Shown in pieces: positions 17,739 through 27,244 of a DNA stretch of 64,000 nt. The translations under genes were made by a program, and so were the position numbers. The notes beneath the pieces were generated by a model. That model had not been told where the DNA came from and made no database searches. It saw only the letters and a list, made by a program, of their open reading frames with translations. Position 1 is the stretch's first letter. Each line of letters opens with the position of its first letter. Source of the stretch: Roseibium litorale (GTDB taxonomy: Bacteria > Pseudomonadota > Alphaproteobacteria > Rhizobiales > Stappiaceae); NCBI RefSeq assembly GCF_014842915.1, contig NZ_JACYXI010000009.1:62001-126000 (forward strand), read 5' to 3'.

Positions 17739-18559
17739 GGATTGGTGCTCCGCTTGAAGTCCCGTTTTGCCAGAAGCCGCTCCCAGGGCGCAAGGCTGAC
17801 GATGAAAATGCCCATGGCCGCGACGACAATCGACGGGCCGGAGGGCGAATCCCACTTAAGCGATCCGAACAAGCCGGCAACAACGGCAACACAGCCCAGT
17901 AGCGACGCAATGACCGCCATCATTTCCGGTCCCGAGGACAAGCGCCGGGCACTGGCTGCCGGAATGATCAGGAGCGCGGTGATCAGAAGCACCCCGACCA
18001 CCTTCATGGCGATGGCAATGACACCGGCCAGAAGCAGTGTGAACACCAGATTGACCCGCTCCGGCTTGATGCCTTCGGCAGCCGCCAGATCCGGATTGAC
18101 CGTTGCTGCAAACAAGGGCCGCCAGATCCAGGCCAGCAGGGCCAGAACAAGAACCCCGCCACCATAGATCAACAGCAGATCCTGCCGGTTGACCGCAAGG
18201 ATATCGCCAAAGAGCAGCCCCAGAAGATCTATCCGCACCCAGGTCATGAAGGCCAGGCAGACCAGACCGATGGCAAGCGCCGAGTGGGACAAAAGACCCA
18301 GCAGCGCGTCGGATGACAGCGTGCCTTGGCGGCGCAAAAGCAGCAGCAGGACCGCCAGGGCGGAGCTGACGACGAAGACGGTCAGGGTCGTGTTTACCTG
18401 CATCAGCAGGGATAGCGCCACGCCCAGCAGAGCGCCGTGGGACAAGGTGTCGCCGAAATAGGCCATCCGCCGCCAGACAATGAAACAGCCGAGCGGCCCG
18501 GCCACAATGGCAACGCCAAGCCCAGCGAGAATGGCGCGGGTGAAGAAATCATCGAGCAT
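17735..18559 (-). CDS. znuB: Zinc ABC transporter permease ZnuB
   Basis: Inner membrane permease of the ABC-3 family, 274 aa with seven or eight hydrophobic helices (for example AILAGLGVAIVAGPLGCFIVW, VVGVLLITALLIIPAASA). Imports Zn(II) from the periplasm. It overlaps the znuC end by 11 bp and the zur start by 4 bp. The regulatory neighbours support zinc rather than manganese as substrate. Confidence 0.92.
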   Translation of the reverse strand: MLDDFFTRAILAGLGVAIVAGPLGCFIVWRRMAYFGDTLSHGALLGVALSLLMQVNTTLTVFVVSSALAVLLLLLRRQGTLSSDALLGLLSHSALAIGLVCLAFMTWVRIDLLGLLFGDILAVNRQDLLLIYGGGVLVLALLAWIWRPLFAATVNPDLAAAEGIKPERVNLVFTLLLAGVIAIAMKVVGVLLITALLIIPAASARRLSSGPEMMAVIASLLGCVAVVAGLFGSLKWDSPSGPSIVVAAMGIFIVSLAPWERLLAKRDFKRSTNP

Positions 18560-19541
18560 CCGCTGTCTCCTTCACGGGTGCGCCTGACTGATCACGTGAG
18601 TGACCATGATGTGAGTGATCGTGGGAATGGCCTTGGCCGCAGCTCTCCCCATGAGCGTGGGAATGGCCTTGATCGAGGTGAGCGCAATGGTCATGCGCTT
18701 GATCGGCATGATCATGAGGCGCGTCGCAATGTTCGCCGGCGCAGTCTTCGCTCACTGTCCCATCGGCATGCCGCACCCGGCCATCCGGCAGATGAACATG
18801 ATCATGATTGTGTTGATAGACCGCGATACCCGCACCGGCCCTGTGCCCGAAAAGCTCCAGAAATGCAGGGCTTTGTGACACAACCAAAGGCGTGCCGCGG
18901 CAACAGACATGGCCATTCAGGCAGATCACCTGATCGGTGGCTGCCATAACCAAATGCAGGTCATGTGAGATCATCAGGACACCACAGCCAATCTCCGTCC
19001 GCAGACGGGAAATCAGCTCGTAAATTGCGATTTCACCGGAATAGTCCACGCCCTGAACAGGCTCATCCAAAACCAGCAGGTCGGGCGAGACAGCGATTGC
19101 ACGCGCAAGCAGAACCCGCTGCAACTCTCCGCCAGAAAGATGCCGCACCTCTGCCCGCATCAGATGAGCTGCTCCCGTGCGCTCCAGCGCGGCAAGGATC
19201 CGGGCATCCGGCAGCTTCACCGTCAGCGCCATGAAGCGGCGCACGGTCAAAGGCAGCGTCCAGTCCACCAGAAGCTTTTGCGGCACATATCCGACCTTGA
19301 GCCCTGGCTTGCGCTCGGCCTTGCCTTCACTCGGCTTCAGAATTCCCAGCGCCATCTTGGCAGAGGTCGACTTGCCCGAGCCATTGGGTCCGATCAGCGT
19401 GACAATCTCGCCGGGCGACACGGACAGATCCACACCGCGCACCAGCCAGCGCCCGCCGCTGGAAACCCCGGCCCGTTCCAGCCGCACCAAGGGCGCTTGC
19501 CGGTCCTGCCCGCTCAATGCGGGCTTCTCCATCGCATTCAT
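18549..19541 (-). CDS. znuC: Zinc ABC transporter ATP-binding protein ZnuC with His-rich tail
   Basis: ATPase of the zinc importer, 330 aa from the ATG at 19541. Walker A is IGPNGSGKST, signature LSGGELQR, Walker B LLVLDEPVQGVD. The C-terminal 90 or so residues form a long His/Asp/Cys-rich tail (clusters such as HNHDHVH, HDHADQAHDHC, HGQ/HSHDHSHH). Such tails occur in rhizobial ZnuC and probably bind zinc. A Zur box lies about 80 bp upstream. No znuA follows or precedes in the window. Confidence 0.92.
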   Translation of the reverse strand: MNAMEKPALSGQDRQAPLVRLERAGVSSGGRWLVRGVDLSVSPGEIVTLIGPNGSGKSTSAKMALGILKPSEGKAERKPGLKVGYVPQKLLVDWTLPLTVRRFMALTVKLPDARILAALERTGAAHLMRAEVRHLSGGELQRVLLARAIAVSPDLLVLDEPVQGVDYSGEIAIYELISRLRTEIGCGVLMISHDLHLVMAATDQVICLNGHVCCRGTPLVVSQSPAFLELFGHRAGAGIAVYQHNHDHVHLPDGRVRHADGTVSEDCAGEHCDAPHDHADQAHDHCAHLDQGHSHAHGESCGQGHSHDHSHHGHSRDQSGAPVKETADAR

Positions 19542-19616
19542 AACAGCAACCTGTTCCCCGCCCAATAAGCCTGCCGCGCCGTGGCACTCCAGCAGCAGGC
19601 CGGACGGCCCGTTGCG

Positions 19617-19639
19617 GACACGTTATAGCATAACATTTC
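19617..19639. promoter_or_regulatory. Zur box upstream of znuC
   Basis: An inverted repeat centred at 19628: core GTTAT-AGC-ATAAC, with the right half ATAACATTTC matching the alphaproteobacterial Zur consensus and the left half degenerate (GACACGTTAT). It sits 76-98 bp ahead of znuC. Zinc-loaded Zur should repress znuC-znuB-zur from here. Confidence 0.7.
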
Positions 19640-19775
19640 ATTTGAAAACCGGCGAAGCTTTTGTCCACCGTTGGCCTCCCGGCGGATTTCTGCCTATGGC
19701 CAGACCGGCGCTCTTTCGCTACCTATGCAAGATCCTGGTTCAACCCCCTGGTCAATCTCAAGGACCGCCTGTCTC

Positions 19776-21161
19776 ATGATCTTTCCCTGCATTCTCTCCG
19801 GCGGTATCGGCTCTAGGCTCTGGCCGCTTTCGCGCAAGGACCGGCCGAAACAGTTCCTGCCGATCTTTGACGGGGAAAGCCTGTTTCAGAAAACACTGAA
19901 CCGGGTGGCTGGAGATGCCTTTGCCGACCCCATCGTCATCGGCAATCACGATCACCGCTTCCTCATCGGAGAACAGCTCGCGGAAGCTGGCCGCAGCGCC
20001 AGCGCCATCCTGCTGGAGCCCATGGGCCGCAACACCGCGGCCCCTGCCGCCATGGCGGCCCTGCTGGCGGCCGAACAGAACCCGGATGCGCTGGTGCTTC
20101 TGCTGCCCTCCGATCACATGATCGAGCGGGAAGACCAGTTCCTTGACGCGGTGTCCAATGCCGTTCCGGCAGCTGAAGCAGGCCGGATCGTCACCTTCGG
20201 CATCACCCCGCAAGAGCCGAATACCGGCTACGGCTATATCCGCCTGGACCAAGGCACCGGCCCGGTCCGTGATGTGGCCGCCTTCGTCGAGAAGCCGGAC
20301 GCGGAGCGGGCGAAAGCCTTCCTGGCCGACGGCAATTATGTCTGGAACGCAGGCATCTTCCTCTATGCCGCCAAGACGATGATCGCGGCCTTTGAGGCCC
20401 ATCAGCCGGATTTGATGGCCGACATCCGCGCGGCCCTTGAAACCCGCTCAGCCGATCTCGACTTCATCCGCATGGATCCCGAGGCATTTGCCCGCATCGG
20501 CAGCATCTCAATCGACTATGCGATCATGGAACGGGCCACCGGCATAGCCTGCGTGCCCATGGCGCCGGGCTGGGATGACCTTGGTTCCTGGTCCGCGATC
20601 TGGGGCGTCCTGGCGAAAGATGAAAACGGCAACAGCGGCCTTGGCGACACCCGTTTCCTCAATTCGGAAAACTGCCTTGCCTATGCGGACGAGGGTCTCG
20701 TTTCCGTTATCGGCCTTTCCGACGTGCTGGTGATCTCGACCCGCGACAGTGTTCTGGTCGCGCACAAGGACAAGGCGCAGGACGTCAAGAAGATCGTTGA
20801 AGCCCTTGAAAAGGAAGGCCGCCGCGAGGCCGATGCCCACCCGCGCAGCTACCGCCCCTGGGGCTGGACCGAACGGATCAATGCAGGTGACCGCTTCTCC
20901 GTTCAATCCATGATGATCAAGCCCGGCAAGGGGCTGACCCTGCAAAGCCACCTGCACCGGGCCGAACATTGGGTGGTGGTTTCCGGCACGGTGGAAGTCA
21001 CGATTGACGGCAAGGCGGAGTATCTGACGGAAAACCAGTCCGCCTATGTGCCTCTGGGCGCCCGGCACAAGCTGTTCAACCCGGGCAAGATCCCCGTGCG
21101 GATGATCGAGGTCCAGTCCGGCACCTATCTGGACGAAGACGACATCCAGCGGCACGGGTGA
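19776..21161 (+). CDS. manC: Mannose-1-phosphate guanylyltransferase / mannose-6-phosphate isomerase
   Basis: Bifunctional type II enzyme that makes GDP-mannose for polysaccharides, about 461 aa. The N-terminal nucleotidyltransferase has the signature LSGGIGSRLWPLSRKDRPKQ at about residues 7-26 and FVEKPD; the C-terminal cupin isomerase domain (about 350-461) has LTLQSHLHRAEHWVVVSGT and its metal His residues. The start at 19776 follows AAGGA and places the signature at the normal distance. It stands alone between znuC and cysN. Confidence 0.92.
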   Translation: MIFPCILSGGIGSRLWPLSRKDRPKQFLPIFDGESLFQKTLNRVAGDAFADPIVIGNHDHRFLIGEQLAEAGRSASAILLEPMGRNTAAPAAMAALLAAEQNPDALVLLLPSDHMIEREDQFLDAVSNAVPAAEAGRIVTFGITPQEPNTGYGYIRLDQGTGPVRDVAAFVEKPDAERAKAFLADGNYVWNAGIFLYAAKTMIAAFEAHQPDLMADIRAALETRSADLDFIRMDPEAFARIGSISIDYAIMERATGIACVPMAPGWDDLGSWSAIWGVLAKDENGNSGLGDTRFLNSENCLAYADEGLVSVIGLSDVLVISTRDSVLVAHKDKAQDVKKIVEALEKEGRREADAHPRSYRPWGWTERINAGDRFSVQSMMIKPGKGLTLQSHLHRAEHWVVVSGTVEVTIDGKAEYLTENQSAYVPLGARHKLFNPGKIPVRMIEVQSGTYLDEDDIQRHG

Positions 21162-21284
21162 ATTGCTGCGGAGTTTTCACAGCAGCTTTCCCAATTCCAC
21201 GCCGCCCCGGTCTTGCGCCGGAATCCACGCAGTTTCCCCTCGTCAAATCACGGCCTTTCCATGAGGTGAGCTTCCGGCATGGGT

Positions 21285-21382
21285 GCTATGGTCAAGCCAT
21301 AGCAGGACGACAAAGCAGAGGTTCTCGTACAGACCGCAAGCGCCAGTGAAACCAAAAAGACCGGGCAATCGCCCGGCCTTTT
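21285..21382. terminator. Rho-independent terminator(s) between manC and cysNC
   Basis: The hairpin CCGGGC (21361-21366), loop AATC, GCCCGG (21371-21376) is flanked by an A-run on the left and TTTT on the right, so it can stop transcription from both the plus-strand manC and the minus-strand cysNC. A second hairpin GCTATGG-TCAAG-CCATAGC lies at 21285-21303 without a U-tract. Confidence 0.8.
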
Positions 21383-21404
21383 CACGTTCTCTAACCTGCC
21401 CTGA

Positions 21405-23354
21405 TCAAATGCCGCCGCCGCCAGAGACGATGGAGGGCGACAGGAGGTAGTTGTTATCGCGGAGGTACCGGATGACGTCCTCGGCGACGTCTTCCGGATC
21501 ACGGCCAACGTTCTTCAGCACCAATTCCGGGTTTTCAGGGATCTCATAGGGGCTGTCGATGCCGGTGAAGTGCTTGATCTCGCCCGCTTCCGCCTTGGCG
21601 TAGAGGCCTTTCGGGTCGCGTTTCTTGCACTCCTCGATCGGCGTATCGACGAAGATCTCGATGAACTCGCCATCCTTCAGCAGATCGCGGGCCATCTGAC
21701 GCTCGGCACGGAACGGCGAGATGAACGAGACCAGCGTGATCAGGCCGCTGTCCACGAAGAGGCGGGAGACTTCGCCCACCCGGCGGATGTTTTCCACCCG
21801 GTCCGCATCGGTGAAGCCGAGGTCCTTGTTGAGGCCATGGCGCACATTGTCGCCATCCAGCGTGTAGGTGCGGCGGCCCTCCAGATGCAGCTTCTTTTCC
21901 ACGATCGAGGCAATGGTCGACTTGCCCGAGCCGGAAAGACCCGTGAACCACAGAACCGCCGGGCGCTGGCCGAGGCTTTCCGCACGGGCGGCCTTGTCCA
22001 CATCGAGAGCCTGCCAATGGATGTTGGTTGCCCGGCGCAGGGCAAACCAGACCATGCCGGCGCCCACAGTGGCATTGGTCACCCTGTCGATCAGGATGAA
22101 GGAGCCGGTCGAGCGGTTCGCCTCATAAGGGTCGAAGGCAACCGGCGCAGACATGGCAAGATTGCAGAAGGCGATCTCGTTCAGCTCCAGCTGCTTGCCG
22201 GCCACATGCTCGAAGGTGTTGACGTTGATCTTGTGCTTGATCTCCGTGACCGCCGCCGTCACGGACCGGGTGCCGATCTTCATCAGATAGGACCGGCCCG
22301 GCAGCAGGGCGTCTTCCGCCATCCAGATCAGGTGAGCCGCCATCTGGTCCGCCACATCCGGACGGGCCGTGGCATCGGCCAGAAGATCGCCGCGGGAGAT
22401 GTCGATCTCGTCTTCCAGCGTGAGGGTCACCGCTTCGCCCGCGCGCGCGGCGTCCGCCTCACCCACCGGGGTCAGGATCGAGGCGACCTTTGAGGTCTTG
22501 CCGGAGGCTGAGACAACCAGCTCGTCGCCCTTCTTCACCACACCGCCGGCAATCGTGCCGGAATAGCCGCGGAAGTCGAGGTTCGGGCGGTTCACCCACT
22601 GCACCGGAAAACGGAACGGCTGGTTCAGCTCATGCTCACCGATCTGCACCGTTTCCAGATGCTCCAGCAAGGTCGGGCCCTGATACCAGCCCATGTTCTC
22701 GCTGCGGCCCGTGACATTGTCGCCATAGCGGGCGGACATGGGGATCGCGACCAGGGTCTCGAAGTCGAAGCCGGAGGCGAACTGCTGGAAGGTTTCGCGG
22801 ATCTCGTTGAAGCGCGCTTCGGAGAAGTCCGCCAGGTCGATCTTGTTCACCGCCAGAACCACGTGGCGGATGCCGAGCAGCGAGGCGATGAAGGCATGGC
22901 GGCGCGTCTGCACCATCAGGCCATGACGGGCATCGACCAGCAGCACGGCAAGATCCGCCGTGGAAGCGCCGGTGGCCATGTTGCGGGTGTACTGCTCGTG
23001 GCCCGGCGTGTCGGCAACGATGAACTTGCGCTTGTCGGTGGCAAAGAAGCGGTAGGCCACATCGATGGTGATGCCCTGCTCGCGCTCGGCCTCAAGACCA
23101 TCCACCAGCAAGGCCAGGTCAATGTCCTCGCCTACGGTGCCGTGGCGGCGCGAATCTTTCTCCAGAGCGGCCAGCTGGTCCTCAAAGATCAGTTTGGTGT
23201 CATAGAGCAGACGGCCAATCAGGGTCGACTTGCCGTCATCCACGGAGCCGCAAGTCAGGAAGCGGAGCTGGTCCTTTTCTTCCTGGGCCAGGATGTACTC
23301 GGTCACGGCCTCTTCGGAGGCCGTGGCAAGGGCGTTGGTTTCCAGGGAAGACAT
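21405..23354 (-). CDS. cysN: Bifunctional sulfate adenylyltransferase subunit CysN / APS kinase CysC
   Basis: Activates sulfate: the GTPase-regulated ATP sulfurylase large subunit plus APS kinase in one chain of 649 aa. The CysN G1 motif is GSVDDGKS at residues 36-43, with [11 protein letters not shown] and NKIDL; the CysC P-loop is GLSGSGKS near residue 467, with [10 protein letters not shown] after it. Fusion of NodQ type is typical of Rhizobiales. Its ATG overlaps the cysD stop by one base (TGATG). The Gly-rich C-terminus (VSGGGGI) is unremarkable. Confidence 0.95.
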   Translation of the reverse strand: MSSLETNALATASEEAVTEYILAQEEKDQLRFLTCGSVDDGKSTLIGRLLYDTKLIFEDQLAALEKDSRRHGTVGEDIDLALLVDGLEAEREQGITIDVAYRFFATDKRKFIVADTPGHEQYTRNMATGASTADLAVLLVDARHGLMVQTRRHAFIASLLGIRHVVLAVNKIDLADFSEARFNEIRETFQQFASGFDFETLVAIPMSARYGDNVTGRSENMGWYQGPTLLEHLETVQIGEHELNQPFRFPVQWVNRPNLDFRGYSGTIAGGVVKKGDELVVSASGKTSKVASILTPVGEADAARAGEAVTLTLEDEIDISRGDLLADATARPDVADQMAAHLIWMAEDALLPGRSYLMKIGTRSVTAAVTEIKHKINVNTFEHVAGKQLELNEIAFCNLAMSAPVAFDPYEANRSTGSFILIDRVTNATVGAGMVWFALRRATNIHWQALDVDKAARAESLGQRPAVLWFTGLSGSGKSTIASIVEKKLHLEGRRTYTLDGDNVRHGLNKDLGFTDADRVENIRRVGEVSRLFVDSGLITLVSFISPFRAERQMARDLLKDGEFIEIFVDTPIEECKKRDPKGLYAKAEAGEIKHFTGIDSPYEIPENPELVLKNVGRDPEDVAEDVIRYLRDNNYLLSPSIVSGGGGI

Positions 23355-24283
23355 CAGAAATACCCCTCGCGCTTCTTCTTTTCCATGGAGGCGCTGTCAT
23401 CGTGGTCAATCAGGCGGCCTGAGCGCTCGGAGGTGCGGGCAATCAGCATCTCCTTGACGATGGCCGGCAGCGTGTCCGCATCCGACTCGATCGCCCCCGT
23501 CAGCGGGTAGCAGCCAAGGGTGCGGAACCGCACCATCTTCTCTTCGATCTGTTCACCCGGCTGGACCGGCATGCGCTCGTCATCCACCATGATCAGCATG
23601 CCGTCCCGGTCGACGACCGGACGCCTCGCGGCAAAATACAGCGGCACCATCGGGATATTCTCCGTCAGGATGTACTGCCAGATGTCCAGCTCGGTCCAGT
23701 TGGACAGCGGGAAGGCGCGGATGCTTTCGCCCTTGGCCACCCGGGCGTTGTAGAGGTTCCACAGTTCCGGACGCTGGTTCTTCGGGTCCCAGCCGTGGCT
23801 GGAATTGCGGAAGGAGAAGACACGCTCCTTGGCGCGCGACTTCTCCTCATCGCGGCGCGCACCGCCGAAGGCCGCATCGAAGCCATACTTGTTCAGCGCC
23901 TGCTTCAGCGCTTCGGTCTTCATGATGTGCGTGTGCACGGAAGAGCCATGGGAGAACGGGCCGATACCCTGTTCGATCCCGTCCGGATTGGTATAGACGA
24001 GAAGGTCCAGACCGAGCCGCTTGGCGGTCGCATCCCGGAACTCGATCATCTCCCGGAACTTCCAGGTCGTGTCCACATGAAGCAAGGGAAACGGCGGCTT
24101 CGACGGCGCAAAGGCCTTCATCGCCAGATGCAGCATCACGCTGGAATCCTTGCCGATCGAATAGAGCATCACCGGACTGCGGAACTCCGCCGCAACTTCC
24201 CTGATTATATGGATGCTCTCCGCCTCAAGACGACGCAAATTGCTCAATCGCTCCGCCGAAAGACCCGGCACACTCATATCCAT
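23354..24283 (-). CDS. cysD: Sulfate adenylyltransferase subunit 2 (CysD)
   Basis: ATP sulfurylase catalytic subunit of the PAPS reductase / PP-loop superfamily, about 309 aa, working with CysN. The PP-loop is [10 protein letters not shown] near residue 45 and the family motifs [14 protein letters not shown] and [13 protein letters not shown] are present. Of several in-frame starts, ATG 24283 is favoured by GAGG nine bases upstream; GTG 24298 would include that site. No cysH or cysG is adjacent. Confidence 0.93.
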   Translation of the reverse strand: MDMSVPGLSAERLSNLRRLEAESIHIIREVAAEFRSPVMLYSIGKDSSVMLHLAMKAFAPSKPPFPLLHVDTTWKFREMIEFRDATAKRLGLDLLVYTNPDGIEQGIGPFSHGSSVHTHIMKTEALKQALNKYGFDAAFGGARRDEEKSRAKERVFSFRNSSHGWDPKNQRPELWNLYNARVAKGESIRAFPLSNWTELDIWQYILTENIPMVPLYFAARRPVVDRDGMLIMVDDERMPVQPGEQIEEKMVRFRTLGCYPLTGAIESDADTLPAIVKEMLIARTSERSGRLIDHDDSASMEKKKREGYF

Positions 24284-24534
24284 AGGGCTAAACCTCACGT
24301 CTTCCCTGAACCGGCAGATACCGGCATTCCTGCGACTGGCATGGGCCCGCCCTCTCAGGGAACCAACTGCCAGCGCAAGGCAATTCTGATCTTGCCGCGC
24401 ACCCTACCCTGATTAAGACAGGCCTGAAACAAACGGCTTTTTCCTGCAGCGGGAAAGACGGGTTTTTTTGTCTCTTTTTTGGCAATGAGGCGAAAGCGGC
24501 GTTCGGAGGGGGGGCTTCCAAGGCTCACCTTCAC

Positions 24535-24563
24535 TTGTAAATTTCGCTACAATCAGCTATCTA
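24535..24563 (+). promoter_or_regulatory. Candidate sigma70 promoter of small RNA
   Basis: TTGTAA at 24535-24540, a 17-bp spacer and TATCTA at 24558-24563 resemble a housekeeping promoter facing right; the -10 match is moderate. No protein gene on the plus strand follows before the terminator at 24670. Confidence 0.35.
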
Positions 24564-24569
24564 TTTCCT

Positions 24570-24700
24570 CATAAGGATACCAGATCGACTGTGAGGGTCC
24601 TTCCGCTGCTTAGGCAGTCCAACCGGGATGGTGGATAAAGCGAAAGCTGAAGAGAGTGTCGAGATTGCCAAGGGGCCACTCGAAAGAGTTGGCCCCTTTG
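24570..24700 (+). ncRNA. Candidate intergenic small RNA ending in a strong terminator
   Basis: About 130 nt between a promoter-like sequence and a strong intrinsic terminator, with no open frame. A small internal hairpin CTGC-TTAG-GCAG is visible. It resembles no RNA family I know. It is supported mainly by the orphan terminator, whose U-tract is only on the plus strand although the nearest protein genes on both sides are on the minus strand. Hypothetical. Confidence 0.4.
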
Positions 24701-24710
24701 GTTGTTTTAT
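24670..24710 (+). terminator. Strong intrinsic terminator on the plus strand
   Basis: The stem AAGGGGCC plus ACTC pairs with GAGT plus GGCCCCTT around a GAAA tetraloop, with one bulged T, followed by TTTGGTTGTTTT. On the other strand there is no T-run. It therefore terminates a plus-strand transcript. Confidence 0.75.
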
Positions 24711-24712
24711 CC

Positions 24713-25288
24713 CTAGCGAAACCTCAGTTTTCCGCCTTTTAAGGCAGCATCAATTGCCGCCGCGACTCTGACTTTCATACCCTTGCTTGGCTGATACGCG
24801 TGGTATGCGCTCTCCACTCTCATGACCAAGCTATGCCTGTTTCCGCCTATCTTGCCGCGGTCCTTTTGCAACGTGAAAAACGCTGTATAGGCAACGCCGC
24901 CGACCAGAGCCGTTGCATTGTAGACGCCATAATTCCGATCAGAAGGCGTCCAGTAAAGCCGATGATCTGGCAGATGAGCCAGGAATGAAGGAAGGCACAT
25001 TGATTCACGAAACCGGACCGGGTCGAATACGCGCGGTCTAGCGCCATCCATAATCAGCATCACTTCATTGGAATGAATTTCTGGATTATGACTCTCGCTC
25101 CAACAGTGGGACCAGTAAACTACCTTGATTCCGATTACATCCCCGCGTGGCAACTTAAAACTGATCACATGCGGAGATAAATGAGGAACGTGGATGACAT
25201 GATCCTCAATAAGCTTGAACAGAACCGGGACGCCGTCTGCCCCTATTAGACTTCCATCAGAACAAATTTCGTATCGGGGCGAAACCAA
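24713..25288 (-). CDS. Hypothetical protein of unrecognised family
   Basis: I do not recognise this protein. From a TTG at 25288 (preceded by GAGGAAAA) it has about 191 aa; a longer frame starts with TTG at 25327. It is soluble with no signal peptide or membrane segment, rich in His/Tyr/Trp in its middle (WSHCWSESHN, HRLYWTPSDRNYG), and has a basic Ala/Lys C-terminus. Codon use is visibly more A/T-rich at third positions than in its neighbours, which suggests horizontal acquisition. It lies alone between the candidate small RNA and pcaQ. Confidence 0.6.
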   Translation of the reverse strand: MVSPRYEICSDGSLIGADGVPVLFKLIEDHVIHVPHLSPHVISFKLPRGDVIGIKVVYWSHCWSESHNPEIHSNEVMLIMDGARPRVFDPVRFRESMCLPSFLAHLPDHRLYWTPSDRNYGVYNATALVGGVAYTAFFTLQKDRGKIGGNRHSLVMRVESAYHAYQPSKGMKVRVAAAIDAALKGGKLRFR

Positions 25289-25422
25289 GGTCAGTTTTTC
25301 CTCACCGCGGCAATGTCTCAATCGCAAATATGATCAGCTTTTATCCATTAAAGCGTGATCATCAATTTCAATAGCGCCTTTTCAATCTTTGATTGCACAA
25401 ACCAATTACCCAACGCAGCAGC

Positions 25423-26355
25423 TCAAGGCCTCAGCGCCTGGGCCTCTGCTGCCGCGCGAAGGGCGTTTTGCAGCATCAGGAGGGCGGGTGTCGGGGCTGT
25501 ATCGGCACGGGTAGTGAGACCCACAGGACCGGTGGTTCCGGCGGTTTCCAGTGGCAGCTCCACCAGAGCCCCCTCGGCCACATCGCGCGCCACAACGCCG
25601 CTGGAGATGATCCAGACCGCGTCCGTATCCAGCGTGTAGCTGCGGCCAAAGGTGTTGGAGATGGTTTCGACCCGGTTGGGAACCCGCGTCACCCCATGAG
25701 CAATCAACAACCGCTCCACATAGGGCCGGATGATGGCTTCGCGCGTGGGATAGAGCACCGGATATTCCACGATACGGCTGAGGTCGTGGCTTTGTTCGGT
25801 CAGAAGCGGATGGCCCTTGCGCACCACCAGCGACACGCTTTCGGAATAAAGATGCGCGAAAGACAGCCCCGCCATCTGTTCGGGATCGGCAAGGCGGCCA
25901 ACTACCAGATCCAGATCACCCTGGCGCAGGCGTGACAGCAGAAAGGTGTTCGGACCGGTTTCCAGAACCAGCGTGGTTTCCATCTCCTGGGCCTGAAAGC
26001 GCTGCACAGCGTCCGGGACGATCCGGGCGGCAACCGACGGCAGAACACCGACATTCAAATAGGAATCGCCGGACATGCGGGCCTGGGCGACACTGTCGAG
26101 CCCCTGCTTGAGAGCCGCAAGGCTGGCGCCCGCGTAATGAAGAAAGACGTCCCCATACTGGGTCAGCGCCACGCCCTTGCGGCTGCGGTCAAAGAGCCGC
26201 ACTTCCAGAATGTCCTCCAGCTCCCTTAGCGTCTTGGAGACGGCGGGCTGGGTGATCGCCAAAGCATCGGCGGCCTTGACCAGACTGCGCCGCCGCGCGA
26301 CTTCCAGAAAGCACTGGATGTGGCGGTATTTCACCCGGGCATCGATCATATGCAT
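25423..26355 (-). CDS. pcaQ: LysR family regulator of the pca operon, PcaQ
   Basis: Transcriptional activator of 310 aa. The N-terminal HTH lies at about residues 10-65 (YRHIQCFLEVARRRSLVKAADALAITQPAVSKTLRELE), and the substrate-binding domain follows. The sequence and the divergent position next to pcaD match PcaQ of Rhizobiales, which responds to 3-carboxy-muconate-type intermediates. An alternative start is ATG 26349. The 95-bp divergent gap must contain its binding site. Confidence 0.9.
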   Translation of the reverse strand: MHMIDARVKYRHIQCFLEVARRRSLVKAADALAITQPAVSKTLRELEDILEVRLFDRSRKGVALTQYGDVFLHYAGASLAALKQGLDSVAQARMSGDSYLNVGVLPSVAARIVPDAVQRFQAQEMETTLVLETGPNTFLLSRLRQGDLDLVVGRLADPEQMAGLSFAHLYSESVSLVVRKGHPLLTEQSHDLSRIVEYPVLYPTREAIIRPYVERLLIAHGVTRVPNRVETISNTFGRSYTLDTDAVWIISSGVVARDVAEGALVELPLETAGTTGPVGLTTRADTAPTPALLMLQNALRAAAEAQALRP

Positions 26356-26394
26356 TCCATCCAGTTATATTACAGGCTCATTTTCTCATTTTAC

Positions 26395-26400
26395 ATAACC
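26395..26400. promoter_or_regulatory. Possible PcaQ half-site
   Basis: ATAACC occurs in the pcaQ-pcaD gap and equals the left half of the ATAACC-N4-GGTTAA motif described for rhizobial PcaQ. The right half is not evident here, so this is weak. Confidence 0.3.
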
Positions 26401-26449
26401 TTACAAACAGGCAACACTCAACCGCAATCAATGAGGGAGGAAGTTGCAG

Positions 26450-27244
26450 ATGCATATGATCGAGGCGAATGGCGTCACGCTGCACACTGCGGACACGGGC
26501 GAAACCGGTTTGCCGGTGATCGTCTTTGCCAATTCGCTCGGCACGGATTTCCGCTCCTGGGACCGGGTGGCAGAGCGCCTCGCTGGTCGCTTTCGGATGA
26601 TCCGCTATGACAAGCGCGGCCACGGCCTCAGCTCTGCACCGGATGCACCTTACAAGATGGCGGATCATGTAAATGATCTTGCTGCGCTGCTGGACCAGCT
26701 GAACACCGGCCCGGCGATCGTTGTTGGCCTGTCCGTCGGCGGCCAGATTGCGCAGGGCCTTGCCATTTCCCGCCCCGACCTCGTGCGCGCCCTTGTCCTG
26801 TGCGACACGGCCGCCAAAATCGGCACCGCTGAGATGTGGCAGACCCGCATGAATACCATCGAGACCGGCGGCATCGCCGCGCTGGCAGAGCCCATTCTGG
26901 AGCGCTGGTTCTCGGCGGAGTTCCGCTCCAGCCGTCCTGCAGAGCTTGCAGGCTGGCGCGCGATGCTGACCCGCACCCCTGTTCAGGGGTATCTGGGCAC
27001 TTGCGCGGCCATCCGCGACACCGATTTCACGGAAGAGACCGCCAAGCTCACCCTCCCCGTTTTGGCCCTTTGCGGTACGGAAGATGGCGCAACGCCGCCG
27101 GAACTGGTGGAAGCAACGGCCAAACTCATCAAGGGCGCCCGCTATGTGCCAATCCAAGGCGCGGGCCACCTTCCCTGCATTGAGGCCCCGGACGCGCTTG
27201 TCCAGGCCCTGACCGACTTCCTTAAGGAGAATGCTCTTGTCTAA
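26450..27244 (+). CDS. pcaD: 3-oxoadipate enol-lactonase (PcaD)
   Basis: Alpha/beta hydrolase of 264 aa that hydrolyses 3-oxoadipate enol-lactone to 3-oxoadipate. The nucleophile elbow is GLSVGG (Ser near residue 92), the catalytic Asp region CGTEDGATPP and the His in QGAGHLPC. GGGAGG lies 9 nt ahead of ATG 26450. First gene of the pcaDCHG operon. Confidence 0.93.
   Translation: MHMIEANGVTLHTADTGETGLPVIVFANSLGTDFRSWDRVAERLAGRFRMIRYDKRGHGLSSAPDAPYKMADHVNDLAALLDQLNTGPAIVVGLSVGGQIAQGLAISRPDLVRALVLCDTAAKIGTAEMWQTRMNTIETGGIAALAEPILERWFSAEFRSSRPAELAGWRAMLTRTPVQGYLGTCAAIRDTDFTEETAKLTLPVLALCGTEDGATPPELVEATAKLIKGARYVPIQGAGHLPCIEAPDALVQALTDFLKENALV

Larger units (their letters stand above)
24284..24712. 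other. Intergenic region upstream of cysD
   Basis: This roughly 430-bp stretch must hold the cysD promoter on the minus strand. Its right half (24535-24700) holds a plus-strand promoter-like sequence and a strong terminator that define a possible small RNA. It contains no plausible protein gene. Confidence 0.6.

Noticed and set aside
24713..25327. Toxin, phage or defence function for the unknown protein
   Set aside because: No motif, partner gene or structural hint in the sequence supports any such role, so it is left as hypothetical.
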